Shown here piece after piece: positions 42,632 to 50,639 of a stretch of DNA of 64,000 nt. The first letter of the stretch is position 1; each line of letters starts with the position of its first letter. Source of the DNA: ASV31 sp965229765 (lineage in GTDB: Bacteria; Pseudomonadota; Alphaproteobacteria; Rhodobacterales; Rhodobacteraceae); assembly GCA_965229765.1 (NCBI GenBank), contig CBDDJT010000002.1, forward strand, positions 124,001 to 188,000. Direction: 5' to 3'. Both the position numbers and the translations under genes were made by a program. The notes beneath the pieces were generated by a model. It saw only the letters and a program-made list of their open reading frames with translations. It was not told the DNA's origin and did not search any database.

Positions 42632-44082
42632 TCCTTGATCTCCCGCCAGCGCCGCCCCTCGCGGTGCAGCAACATCGCAGATTCCTCGGGCCCCGCGCTG
42701 CCTGGTTCATAAGGCTTGGGTCGGTCGTCACGCGCGCCCCATGACGCGATCAGCGGGTCGGTCCACGCCCATGCGGCCTCGACCTCGTCGCCCCGCATGA
42801 ACAGCGTCTGGTTCCCCCGGATCACGTCCATGATAAGCCGTTCATAGGCGTCGGGGATATCCGCGGCCTCGGGCCCCAGCGCATCGGCAAACGACATGTC
42901 AAGCGGCACCTCGACAAGCCGCATCCCGCCCGGCCCCGGTTCCTTGATGGTGACGCGCAGGTTCATCCCCTCGTTGGGCTGCAACCGGATCACCAGCACG
43001 TTGCCACGCCGGTCCTCCTGCTCGCCGAAGATCGAATGCGGCGGGTCCTTGAACACCACCGCGATCTCGGACTGCCGCCCGCGAAGCCGCTTGCCCGTCC
43101 GCAGGTAGAACGGCGTGTTCTTCCAGCGCCAGTTCGACACATGCACCTTCATGGCAATGAAGCTTTCGGTATCGCTCGCTTCCAGCCCGGCGTCCGCCAG
43201 GTACCCGACCACGCCCTTGCCCGGTCCGTATTGCCCGCGCACCATGTCCTGCGGTTCCACCGGGTCCAGCGCGCGGATCACCTTCAGCTTCTCGTCGCGC
43301 ACCGCGTCGGGGTCGAACCGGTGCGGCGGTTCCATCGCGATAAGGCACAATAGCTGCATCAGGTGGTTCTGCACCATGTCCCGCATGGCGCCCGACTTGT
43401 CGTAATAGTCGCCACGCCCGCCGATTCCGACGGTCTCTGCCACGGTGATCTGGATGTGATCCACGTATTGCGCGTTCCACAGCGGCTCGAACAGGATGTT
43501 ACCGAACCGGACAGCCATCAGGTTCTGCACCGTCTCCTTGCCAAGGTAATGGTCGATCCGGTAGATCTGAGTTTCGTCGAAGTGCTGCGCCAGCGTCGCA
43601 TTCAGCGCCTTTGCCGTGGCAAGGTCATGGCCAAAGGGCTTTTCCACCACGATCCGGCAGTCCGGGCCAGCGATCCCGTGCGCGTGAATACGCTCTGCCA
43701 GATCGCCGAACAGGCTGGGCCCGACCGAGAAATAATAGGCATGGATCACGCCCGGCCGCACCAGTGCCGCAAGCGCCTTCCAGCCGCCCTCGCCCCGGGC
43801 ATCGACCGCGACATAGCGGATATGCTCCAGAAACGCGTCGATCTTTGCGGGCTCGCGCTTGGACGGCGACACGTGCTCCTCGATGGCCGCGCGCACCATC
43901 GCACGATAGCCCGCGTCGTCGAGATCAGAGCGGGCAGCCCCGATCACACGCGCGTCGCCCGGCATCTGACCCGCCCAGAAACGCCGGTAGAGTCCCGGCA
44001 GGATCTTGCGTTGCGCCAGATCTCCGGTGCCCCCGAAGACGACAAGGTCGAACGGATCGACCGGGATAATGCGCGAGACCAT
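42628..44082 (-). CDS. zwf: Glucose-6-phosphate 1-dehydrogenase
   Basis: 484 aa, full length. Oxidises glucose 6-phosphate to 6-phosphogluconolactone with NAD(P). Nucleotide-binding GGTGDLAQRK at 17-26, EKPFGHDL at 148-155, and the active-site RIDHYLGKE at 175-183 containing the catalytic His. First gene of zwf-pgl-pgi. Upstream, at 44105-44118, lies a LacI-family-like palindrome, so the operon is probably under carbohydrate repression. Confidence 0.97.
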   Translation of the reverse strand: MVSRIIPVDPFDLVVFGGTGDLAQRKILPGLYRRFWAGQMPGDARVIGAARSDLDDAGYRAMVRAAIEEHVSPSKREPAKIDAFLEHIRYVAVDARGEGGWKALAALVRPGVIHAYYFSVGPSLFGDLAERIHAHGIAGPDCRIVVEKPFGHDLATAKALNATLAQHFDETQIYRIDHYLGKETVQNLMAVRFGNILFEPLWNAQYVDHIQITVAETVGIGGRGDYYDKSGAMRDMVQNHLMQLLCLIAMEPPHRFDPDAVRDEKLKVIRALDPVEPQDMVRGQYGPGKGVVGYLADAGLEASDTESFIAMKVHVSNWRWKNTPFYLRTGKRLRGRQSEIAVVFKDPPHSIFGEQEDRRGNVLVIRLQPNEGMNLRVTIKEPGPGGMRLVEVPLDMSFADALGPEAADIPDAYERLIMDVIRGNQTLFMRGDEVEAAWAWTDPLIASWGARDDRPKPYEPGSAGPEESAMLLHREGRRWREIKE

Positions 44083-44104
44083 GGTTCCCTCAAGAAAGCT
44101 GTAC

Positions 44105-44118
44105 TGTTAGCGCTATCG
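44105..44118. promoter_or_regulatory. Candidate LacI-family operator upstream of zwf
   Basis: Imperfect palindrome TGTTAGCGCTATCG with the perfect core TAGCGCTA, 22 bp before the zwf start codon. The CG-centred AGCGCT core is typical of LacI-family sites controlling sugar-acid and Entner-Doudoroff genes in proteobacteria. The regulator gene is not in the window. Confidence 0.5.
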
Positions 44119-44257
44119 GCGCCGGTCTATCCCCCCGGTGCGGCAAAGTCTAGCACCCCCTTGCCGCTTCACAACCGCGTCAGACCGCGCCGGCAACCTT
44201 TTCCCCCAACCGCAAGCAGGTTAGCTGGAAAACCGAGCACGCGACGGACAAGCGAAA

Positions 44258-45211
44258 ATGAAAGACCACGTGGCAAGCGCCCCGAACGCCGGCAAGTTCG
44301 TCGATCCCGATCTGACGGCCAAGGGCGAACCGCGCGCGACCGTGCCCCTGAGCGACCCGCGCACACTCTGGTTCAATACCGGAACGCTCTGCAACATCGC
44401 GTGCCGCAACTGCTACATCGACAGTTCTCCCGCCAACGATGCTCTGGTCTACATCACACCGGCAGAGGTTTCCGACTACCTCGACCAGCTTGAGGACCGG
44501 GGCTGGGGCGTCACCGAGATTGGCTTTACCGGGGGAGAGCCCTTCATGAACCCCGGCATGATCGACATGGCGGGCGATGCACTGGCGCGCGGCTACAAGG
44601 TCCTTGTCCTGACGAACGCCATGCGCCCGATGATGCGCCCCGCCGTGCAGGCGGGCCTGCGCCGCCTTGCCGCCGAACACGGCGACCGCCTGACACTGCG
44701 CATCTCGGTCGATCACTGGTCCATGGCCCTGCACGACGAGGAACGCGGCGCCGGCAGTTTCGGCATCACGCTTGCCGGAATGCGCTGGCTGCGCGACGAA
44801 GGCATACGCATGGCCGTTGCCGGCCGCACCGTCTGGGGCGAGACGCTGTCGGAAGCGCGCAAGGGCTATGCCGCTCTATATGCCCGCGAAGGCCTTGCCA
44901 TCGACGCCATGAACCCCGCCGAGACGGTGCTGTTTCCAGAGATGGACGAAACCGCCGAGGTGCCGGAAATCACGACCGCCTGCTGGGACATCCTCGGCAA
45001 GTCCCCCTCGGACGTCATGTGCGCCTCGTCGCGCATGGTGGTCAAGCGGCGCGGCGCCGACCGCCCGGCGGTGCTGGCCTGCACGCTGCTGGCCTATGCG
45101 CCAGAATTCGAACTGGGCGAAACGCTCGCCCAGGCCGAACGCCCCGTCGCGCTGAACCATCCCCATTGCGCCCGGTTCTGCGTGCTTGGCGGGGCCTCCT
45201 GCTCGGCCTGA
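44258..45211 (+). CDS. Radical SAM protein
   Basis: 317 aa. The 4Fe-4S/SAM motif CNIACRNCY (Cys45, Cys49, Cys52) is followed by the family's GGEP in IGFTGGEPFMNPGM near 89-100, so it should generate a 5'-deoxyadenosyl radical. Later cysteines (TACWDILG, DVMCASS, LACTLL, HCARFCVLGGASC near the C terminus) might hold an auxiliary cluster, although no standard SPASM spacing is clear. Divergent from zwf and followed by a YbjN-like gene. No peptide substrate or maturation partner is adjacent. Reaction unknown. Confidence 0.88.
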   Translation: MKDHVASAPNAGKFVDPDLTAKGEPRATVPLSDPRTLWFNTGTLCNIACRNCYIDSSPANDALVYITPAEVSDYLDQLEDRGWGVTEIGFTGGEPFMNPGMIDMAGDALARGYKVLVLTNAMRPMMRPAVQAGLRRLAAEHGDRLTLRISVDHWSMALHDEERGAGSFGITLAGMRWLRDEGIRMAVAGRTVWGETLSEARKGYAALYAREGLAIDAMNPAETVLFPEMDETAEVPEITTACWDILGKSPSDVMCASSRMVVKRRGADRPAVLACTLLAYAPEFELGETLAQAERPVALNHPHCARFCVLGGASCSA

Positions 45212-45289
45212 TCGACCTGACGCGGCGGTTGATCGCGAAACCGACACGTCCTAGCCTTCCGCCCAGCCACGCCCGCGAAAGGAGGTACC

Positions 45290-45757
45290 ATGTTCCCGCG
45301 TTTCCTTGCCCTCGCCCTGCTTCTCGGGGCCCTCGCCCTGCCCGCAGCGGCGCAAACCGTCTCTGCCCAGGACCCGGACGGCATTACCCGCACCCTGCGC
45401 GATTTCGGATACCGCGCCACGCTTACCACTGCCAATGACGGCGACCCCAAGATCCAGAGCGCGATCGAGGGCGTGAACTACACGATCTTCTTCTACGGCT
45501 GCGATCAGGCAAACCGCGATTGCCGCGACATCCAGTTCAGCGCCGGCTTCGACCTGACCAAGGCGACCTCTCCATTCCAGATGAACGAATGGAACCGCGA
45601 CTGGATCCTCGGCAAGGCCTTCGCCGACGATCAGGGCGACGCCTTTCTTCAGATGTTCGTGCCGGGCGTGACAGACATCCCGCGTGAAAGCTTTCGCCGC
45701 ATCGTGTTCCGCTGGGGCCAGGGCCTCGCCGACTTCCAGGATCACATCGGCTGGTAG
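45290..45757 (+). CDS. YbjN-domain periplasmic protein
   Basis: 155 aa. Cleavable signal peptide at 1-21 (LALALLLGALALPAAAQ). The rest is a YbjN-like domain with the pattern GITRTLRDFGYRATLTTANDGDP, then a four-strand stretch with YTIFFYGCDQANRDCRDIQFSAGF; its two cysteines near residues 70 and 77 could form a disulphide in the periplasm. Function of this family is not established. An excellent ribosome-binding site (AAAGGAGGT) precedes ATG 45290. It follows the radical SAM gene by 78 bp. Confidence 0.85.
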   Translation: MFPRFLALALLLGALALPAAAQTVSAQDPDGITRTLRDFGYRATLTTANDGDPKIQSAIEGVNYTIFFYGCDQANRDCRDIQFSAGFDLTKATSPFQMNEWNRDWILGKAFADDQGDAFLQMFVPGVTDIPRESFRRIVFRWGQGLADFQDHIGW

Positions 45758-45762
45758 CCCGC

Positions 45763-46713
45763 TCAGCCGGCCATGACGCACAAGAGCTCGAACATGATCT
45801 GGGCCCCCAGATAGGCCGTGCCGCCCGACGCATCGAAAGGCGGCGACACCTCGACAAGATCGGCACCCACGATGTTCAGCCCGGCCAGCGCGCGCACCAC
45901 CGACAGCGCCTCGAACGAATTCGGCCCGCCCACCTCGGGCGTCCCGGTGCCCGGCGCAAAGGCCGGATCGACAAAGTCGATGTCGTAGGACACGTAGGCG
46001 GGCCCCGTGCCCAGGATTTCGCGCGCCTCGGCCATCACGTCGGCTGCGCCACGGGCAAAATACTCCTCGATCGGCACAACCCGGATGCCCACGCTGTCGG
46101 CGAAATCCCGGTCCTCGCTGTCGTACATGCTGCCGCGGATCCCGATCTGCACAACGCGCGTGGGGTCCAGCAGCCCCTCTTCCACCGCACGGCGGAAAGG
46201 CGTGCCATGGGTGTACATGGTGCCGCCGAAATAGCTGTGGAACAGGTCCGTGTGGCTGTCGAAATGCACCATGCCCAGCGGCCCCGGCCGCGCCAGTGCC
46301 CGCAGGATCGGCAGACTGACCAGATGATCGCCCCCCGCTGTCAGGGGCCGGATGCCCGCCGCGACAAGCCCGTCATAGAACCGTGTCACCCGCTCCAGAC
46401 TGTCCATGAGGTCGGCCGGGTTCGGCCCCACATCGCCCAGATCCGCGCAGTTCATCGCCTCGAAGGGCCGCACGCCCGTCGCCCCGTTCTGCGCCCGGAT
46501 CATGGTGGACGCGTCGCGCAGCTGGCGCGGCCCGTGGCGCGGGCCCGGGCGGTTCGTGGTGCCGCCATCCCATGGCACACCGACAAGGCCCACCTCGACC
46601 TCGGCGAAACGCGCGTGCCCCGGGGGCACCACCGGCAGCCGCATGAAGCTGGGCACACCGGCGAACCGCGGCAGATCGAACCCCGAGACGGGAGTGAAGA
46701 ACGCATCGCTCAT
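45763..46713 (-). CDS. speB: Agmatinase/ureohydrolase family protein
   Basis: 316 aa. Binuclear manganese hydrolase that releases urea from a guanidino compound. Metal ligands visible: His in TAGGDHLVSL, Asp/His/Asp in HFDSHTDLFHSYFGG, and Asp/Asp in SYDIDFVDPAFAPGTGTPEVGG. The length and blocks fit agmatinase; guanidinobutyrase or guanidinopropionase are not excluded, so the substrate is an inference. ATG 46713 is preceded by a near-perfect AAGGAGGTG site; the frame's 26-codon extension is not used. It lies downstream of four tandem palindromes that end the HNH gene. Confidence 0.88.
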   Translation of the reverse strand: MSDAFFTPVSGFDLPRFAGVPSFMRLPVVPPGHARFAEVEVGLVGVPWDGGTTNRPGPRHGPRQLRDASTMIRAQNGATGVRPFEAMNCADLGDVGPNPADLMDSLERVTRFYDGLVAAGIRPLTAGGDHLVSLPILRALARPGPLGMVHFDSHTDLFHSYFGGTMYTHGTPFRRAVEEGLLDPTRVVQIGIRGSMYDSEDRDFADSVGIRVVPIEEYFARGAADVMAEAREILGTGPAYVSYDIDFVDPAFAPGTGTPEVGGPNSFEALSVVRALAGLNIVGADLVEVSPPFDASGGTAYLGAQIMFELLCVMAG

Positions 46714-46764
46714 GGCCGGGCACCTCCTTGACCGCCCGATGCTTTCACGCCGGGCTGCGGGGGG

Positions 46765-46856
46765 CAAGCCGCTTCGAAGCGGCTTGGCCACGCGGTTTGC
46801 AAACCGCGTGAGACGGGCCTTGCAAGGCCCGTTCTCAAGGCGCTTCGAAGCGCCTT
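46765..46856. repeat. Four tandem perfect palindromes
   Basis: Four perfect palindromes in a row: 46765-46786 (22 bp, core TTCGAA), 46789-46810 (22 bp, core TTGCAA), 46813-46832 (20 bp, core TTGCAA) and 46837-46856 (20 bp, core TTCGAA). Spacers are 2, 2 and 4 bp. The last one overlaps the HNH stop codon. The arms differ from one another, so this is not simple duplication. On the minus strand they form the 3' end of the HNH message, about 50 bp before the agmatinase start. No T tract follows. Likely terminator or mRNA-end structures; protein binding is also possible. Confidence 0.8.
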
Positions 46857-47439
46857 ACGCCTCCAGTTCGGCGTCCCAGTACAGGAAATCCACCCAGGTC
46901 TCGTGCAGGTGATTGGGCGGAAACCGGCGGCCCATGTTGCGCAGTTCTTCCGCGCCGGGACGGCGCGGCGCCTTGCGCAGCGCCATGCCCACCTGCCGAA
47001 GGCTCTTGGCCCCCTTGCGCAGGTTGCACCGCGAGCAGGCCGCGACCACGTTTTCCCAGCTGGTGATCCCGCCACGGGCACGCGGCACCACGTGATCGAA
47101 GGTCAGATCACCCCGCGCGCCGCAGTACTGGCAGCAGAACTCGTCCCGCAGAAAGAGATTGAAGCGCGTGAAGGCCACGCGCTTTTGGGGTTTGACATAG
47201 TCCTTCAGCACAACGACCGAAGGTATTCGGATCTCCATCGAGGGGCTGCGCACCACCGTGTCGTACTCTGCCACGATGTCCACCCGGTCCAGAACCGCCG
47301 CCTTCACCGCCTCCTGCCAGGGCCAAAGCGACAGCGGATAATAGGACAGCGGCCGGTAATCCGCGTTCAGCACCAGCGCCGGATTGTGCCGAAGGCTGCC
47401 CGGTTCCCGTACGAAACTTGTCCTGAAATCCCCGTCCAT
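46855..47439 (-). CDS. HNH endonuclease
   Basis: 194 aa. The C-terminal half carries an HNH/zinc-ribbon nuclease module: FCCQYCG (first Cys pair), LTFDHVVPRARGG (the HN histidine region), NVVAACSRCNLRKG (Asn plus second Cys pair). The N-terminal half (VLNADYRPLSYYPLSLWPWQEAVKAAVL) matches the common stand-alone bacterial HNH protein of this type, whose role is not settled. ATG 47439 has GGAG upstream; a much longer open frame to 47814 is not used because a promoter lies inside it. Strong promoter at 47512-47539. Confidence 0.9.
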   Translation of the reverse strand: MDGDFRTSFVREPGSLRHNPALVLNADYRPLSYYPLSLWPWQEAVKAAVLDRVDIVAEYDTVVRSPSMEIRIPSVVVLKDYVKPQKRVAFTRFNLFLRDEFCCQYCGARGDLTFDHVVPRARGGITSWENVVAACSRCNLRKGAKSLRQVGMALRKAPRRPGAEELRNMGRRFPPNHLHETWVDFLYWDAELEA

Positions 47440-47478
47440 CCTGACTCCGCCCCTGCCCGGCCCGCCGTTTTCCGCTGC

Positions 47479-47501
47479 CCGGGGCGGGGAACCCGCCCCG
47501 G
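47479..47501 (-). promoter_or_regulatory. Perfect hairpin at the predicted 5' end of the HNH message
   Basis: 10-bp perfect arms (CCGGGGCGGG and complement) with a 3-nt loop. It starts only a few bases after the transcription start predicted from the HNH promoter, so it would form a 5'-terminal stem-loop about 40 nt before the start codon. Confidence 0.5.
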
Positions 47502-47511
47502 CCTGTTCGCC

Positions 47512-47539
47512 ACTATATATGGCGCTATCCACCTGACAA
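47512..47539 (-). promoter_or_regulatory. Promoter of the HNH endonuclease gene
   Basis: Minus strand: TTGTCA (47539-47534), 16-nt spacer, TATAGT (47517-47512). Both hexamers are one base from consensus; this is the best promoter in the window. Start of transcription expected near 47505. Confidence 0.6.
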
Positions 47540-47798
47540 CCCCAACAAGATGCGGGTGTGTCGCAGGTTTGGTAGCGCGATACTTCAACAGGAATGTGAC
47601 GGGCGCCACCTCCGCCGCGCGGGTTTGGACCGCCTGCCACCGCGCAAGATGCGCGCAGCGCCCCTTTTTCACGCATTCCGCCCCTTTGCTGTGCAAACGG
47701 CAGGACGGGCGGGGCCGGTATGGCCTGTCCCGCCGCCCCCGCGTTTTCCCGCCCGCGCGGCAGGAGTATCCCGCCCGGGTCCGCTTTCGGAGACGCCG

Positions 47799-49631
47799 AT
47801 GCACGACGACACAAGGTCGCCCTTTCACGCCTACCTGCAAGAGTTGCACGCCCGCTTCCGGGGCCTCGATGCCGGCGCGGTCGCCGACTATATCCCCGAG
47901 CTTGCCAAGGCCGCGCCCGACGGCTTCGGCATCGCGTTCGCCACCATCGACGGCCATGTCTACAGCACCGGCGACAGCGCCACGGCCTTTTCGATCCAGT
48001 CGGTGTCCAAACCCTTTGCCTATGGCGGTGCGCTGGCGCGTCTGGGTGCCGCAGAGGTGCTGCGAAGGGTGGGTGTCGAACCCACGGGCGAAGCGTTCAA
48101 CTCCATCGTTCTCGACCAGCAGAACAACCGCCCCTTCAACCCGATGGTCAACGCGGGCGCCATCGCCGTCTCGGCGCTGGCCGAGGGCGACACGCACGCC
48201 GACCGCATCGAGGGGATGCGCGCGCTCTTCTCGGGCTTCGCCGGTCGCCCGCTCGACATCGACGAGGCGGTGTTCCGCTCCGAGGCCGAAACCGGCCACC
48301 GCAACCGCGCCATCGCCTATCTCATGCTCAATACCGGCATGATCGACCGTCCGCCCGAAGAGGTGCTGGACCTTTATTTCCGGCAATGCGCCCTGCGCGT
48401 CACTGCCGAGGACCTTGCGCTGATGGGGGCCACGCTGGCCAACAACGGGGTCAATCCGCGCAGCGGCCAGCGCCTGCTGGCCCCCGAACACGTGCGCGAC
48501 GTGCTGACGCTGATGATGAGTTGCGGGATGTATGACTATGCCGGCGAATGGTCCTACGACGTGGGCCTGCCGGCCAAGAGCGGGGTCTCGGGGGCGGTAC
48601 TGGCGGTGCTTCCGGGGCAGCTGTCCATCGCGATCTGGTCGCCGCCGCTGGATGCCATCGGCAATTCCGTGCGCGGCGTAGCCACCTGCCGCCAGATCAG
48701 CCAGGATTTCGGCCTGCACCTTTTCATGAACGCGGCCAGCGTCGAGGAAGTCGTGCGCCGCATCGCGCGCGCCGACCGGCAAAGCAGCCTGCGCATCCGC
48801 AACCCGCGCGAACGCGACCTGCTGGCCAGCCACGGTGACCGCATCGCGCTGGTAGAGCTTCAGGGCGCGCTTTACTTCGCCTCGGCCGAACGCATGATCC
48901 GCCAGTTGCAGCCGCTTGCGGCCGAGGTCGATTACCTCATCCTCGATACCCGGCGGCTGAATTCGTTCGACCCCGCCGCCGAGGCCTTCATCGACCGCTT
49001 TCTCGCCCGCATCCGGGCGCAGGGCGTCGAGATCGCCGTGGCCGAGATCGCCGGCCGCCCCGCCGATGCCGCCGCCGCTCTCGACAGGCTGGCCGAGCGC
49101 AACGGCCTGCGCCGCTTCGACACGGCGGACGCGGCGCTTGAAACCTACGAGGAGATGCTGCTCGAAAAGATCAGGGAGCCCTTCGATTTCAGCCGCTTCT
49201 CGCTGTCCACGATCGAGCTTTTCAAGGGTCTCGACGATGCCCAGCTCAAGCACATCGAAACCGTGATTCAGCCGATGCAGTTCGAGGCGGGCGACCGCAT
49301 CCTGCGGCGCGGCGCGGCGGGTCACATGTTCTTCGTGATCGCGCGCGGCACCGTCAGCGTGCTGGTGCCCACCGGCTCGGACACCGCGATGCGCATAGGC
49401 TGCATCGGCCCGGGCCAGTTCTTCGGAGAGATGGCGGTGCTCGAAGGCGGCGCGCGCTCGGCCGATATCGTCGCGGACGAACGCACCATCTGCTACGGGC
49501 TGACGGCCGACCATCTCGACACCCTGGGCCAGCAGGATCCGCGCATCCTCTCCACGATCCTGACCAACATGGCGCGGGAGTTCGCCGGACGCATCCGGCG
49601 CGGGAACGACATCATCTCGGCCCTGCAATAA
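47799..49631 (+). CDS. glsA: Glutaminase with STAS and cyclic-nucleotide-binding domains
   Basis: 610 aa, twice the size of a plain glutaminase. Residues 1-310 are a beta-lactamase-fold glutaminase (glutamine to glutamate plus ammonia): Ser68 and Lys71 in SVSK, NPMVNAGAIA, and SGVSGAVLAVLPGQL. Residues about 330-440 form a STAS domain (LVELQGALYFASAERM, YLILDTRRLNSFD). Residues about 468-600 form a cNMP-binding domain (FKGLDDAQLKHIETVI, then IGPGQFFGEMAVLEGGARSADI, where the usual GE...RSA phosphate cassette is intact). ATG 47799 follows GGAGA. Binding of cAMP or cGMP probably tunes activity; this is inference. Confidence 0.93.
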   Translation: MHDDTRSPFHAYLQELHARFRGLDAGAVADYIPELAKAAPDGFGIAFATIDGHVYSTGDSATAFSIQSVSKPFAYGGALARLGAAEVLRRVGVEPTGEAFNSIVLDQQNNRPFNPMVNAGAIAVSALAEGDTHADRIEGMRALFSGFAGRPLDIDEAVFRSEAETGHRNRAIAYLMLNTGMIDRPPEEVLDLYFRQCALRVTAEDLALMGATLANNGVNPRSGQRLLAPEHVRDVLTLMMSCGMYDYAGEWSYDVGLPAKSGVSGAVLAVLPGQLSIAIWSPPLDAIGNSVRGVATCRQISQDFGLHLFMNAASVEEVVRRIARADRQSSLRIRNPRERDLLASHGDRIALVELQGALYFASAERMIRQLQPLAAEVDYLILDTRRLNSFDPAAEAFIDRFLARIRAQGVEIAVAEIAGRPADAAAALDRLAERNGLRRFDTADAALETYEEMLLEKIREPFDFSRFSLSTIELFKGLDDAQLKHIETVIQPMQFEAGDRILRRGAAGHMFFVIARGTVSVLVPTGSDTAMRIGCIGPGQFFGEMAVLEGGARSADIVADERTICYGLTADHLDTLGQQDPRILSTILTNMAREFAGRIRRGNDIISALQ

Positions 49632-49685
49632 TTCCTTCCAAGGCGCCAGCCGCGCGCTAGACTGGCCGAAAGGGGAGGGCTGGAC

Positions 49686-50429
49686 ATGCCACGGCTGGAC
49701 GGAAAATGCGCCATAGTCACCGGCGGCGCCAAGGGGCTCGGCGCGGAATTCGCCCGCGCGCTCGCCGATGAAGGCGCGCGCGTGACCATCGCCGACATCG
49801 CCGATGGCATCGCCCATGCGGCCGCGCTGGGCGGGCTTTACGTGGAAACCGACGTCACAGACCCCGCTGCCGCGCGCCACGCCGTCGCGGCGGCGACAGA
49901 CGCCTTCGGCCCCGTCGATATCCTCGTGAACAACGCCGCGCTTTACGCCCCGCTTGAAATGCAGCGCTACGACCAGATCGACTCGGGCCTGTGGGACCGG
50001 GTGATGGCTGTCAACGTTCGCGGGGCCTTCAACATGGTGCAGGCGGCGGGCCCGGGGATGGAAGCCCGTGGCAGCGGCAAGATCATCAACATCACCTCTG
50101 GCACCGTCTACCGCGGAATGCCCAACATGCTGCACTACATCGCATCCAAGGGCGCACTGGCCGCCATGACCCGCGCGCTGTCGCGCGAACTGGGGTCCAG
50201 GGGGATCTGCGTGAACTCGCTGTCACCGGGGCTGACGCTCTCGTCCAGCATCGTGGAGAACGACGAACATATCGCCCAGACCCGCGACCGCGTGCTGGCC
50301 GCCCGCGCGATCCCGCGCGACGCACACCCCGCAGACCTGCTGGGGGCGCTGGTGTTCCTTGCATCGTCCGACAGCGATTTCATCACCGGCCAGACCATCG
50401 CCGTGGACGGGGGTACGGTGAACACCTGA
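49686..50429 (+). CDS. SDR-family oxidoreductase
   Basis: 247 aa classical short-chain dehydrogenase. Cofactor motif TGGAKGLG (12-19), acidic residue at the end of strand 2 (IADIAD) suggesting NAD preference, NNAA at 83-86 instead of NNAG, catalytic Ser in INITSG, and Tyr-x3-Lys in YIASKGALAAM. The end TGQTIAVDGG is typical. Substrate not deducible. It lies 54 bp after the glutaminase gene on the same strand, with no obvious functional tie. Confidence 0.9.
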   Translation: MPRLDGKCAIVTGGAKGLGAEFARALADEGARVTIADIADGIAHAAALGGLYVETDVTDPAAARHAVAAATDAFGPVDILVNNAALYAPLEMQRYDQIDSGLWDRVMAVNVRGAFNMVQAAGPGMEARGSGKIINITSGTVYRGMPNMLHYIASKGALAAMTRALSRELGSRGICVNSLSPGLTLSSSIVENDEHIAQTRDRVLAARAIPRDAHPADLLGALVFLASSDSDFITGQTIAVDGGTVNT

Positions 50430-50639
50430 GGTCCGAGCGGGGAAACCCCCGCCCGGAACAGCCGCCGAAGGCGGCCCTGGCAGCGGATGGCCGCCCGGAC
50501 GGCCAGCCGCCTTGTCAACACCAGCGCGCGCTCAGGGGGCGTCCGGACCTGGCCGGGATAAAGTGAAGACCTCAGCCGCCGGAGCGGCTGCCCGCGGCCA
50601 TCCGCTCCCCTCTGCCAGGTCCCCCCAAGGGCAGCCCCC
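50430..50639. other. Hairpin-rich gap between convergent genes
   Basis: 210 bp with no gene. Several GC-rich hairpins follow the SDR stop: GCGGGG-AAA-CCCCCGC near 50437-50453, CCGCC-GAA-GGCGG near 50462-50474, and GGCCG-CCCGGA-CGGCC near 50489-50504. They probably end transcription of both convergent genes; none has a T tract. Confidence 0.45.

Larger units (their letters stand above)
47440..47798. other. Divergent intergenic region of HNH and glutaminase genes
   Basis: 359 bp with no gene. Left part: a perfect hairpin (47479-47501) and the HNH promoter (47512-47539). Right part, about 47560-47798, holds GC-rich sequence with C5T4-type patches and should include the glutaminase promoter, but I see no clear -35/-10. 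The long minus-strand and plus-strand frames that cross this region are shadows. Confidence 0.5.

Noticed and set aside
47560..47640. tRNA-like stretch with GGTTTGGTAGCGCG
   Set aside because: No matching acceptor stem, anticodon arm or T-loop (GGTTCGAAT-type) could be found around it.
47367..50135. 922-codon open frame on the minus strand across the glutaminase and SDR genes
   Set aside because: It is antisense to two genes with clear catalytic motifs, has low-complexity His/Arg/Gly-rich translation and no ribosome-binding site. Typical third-position GC shadow.
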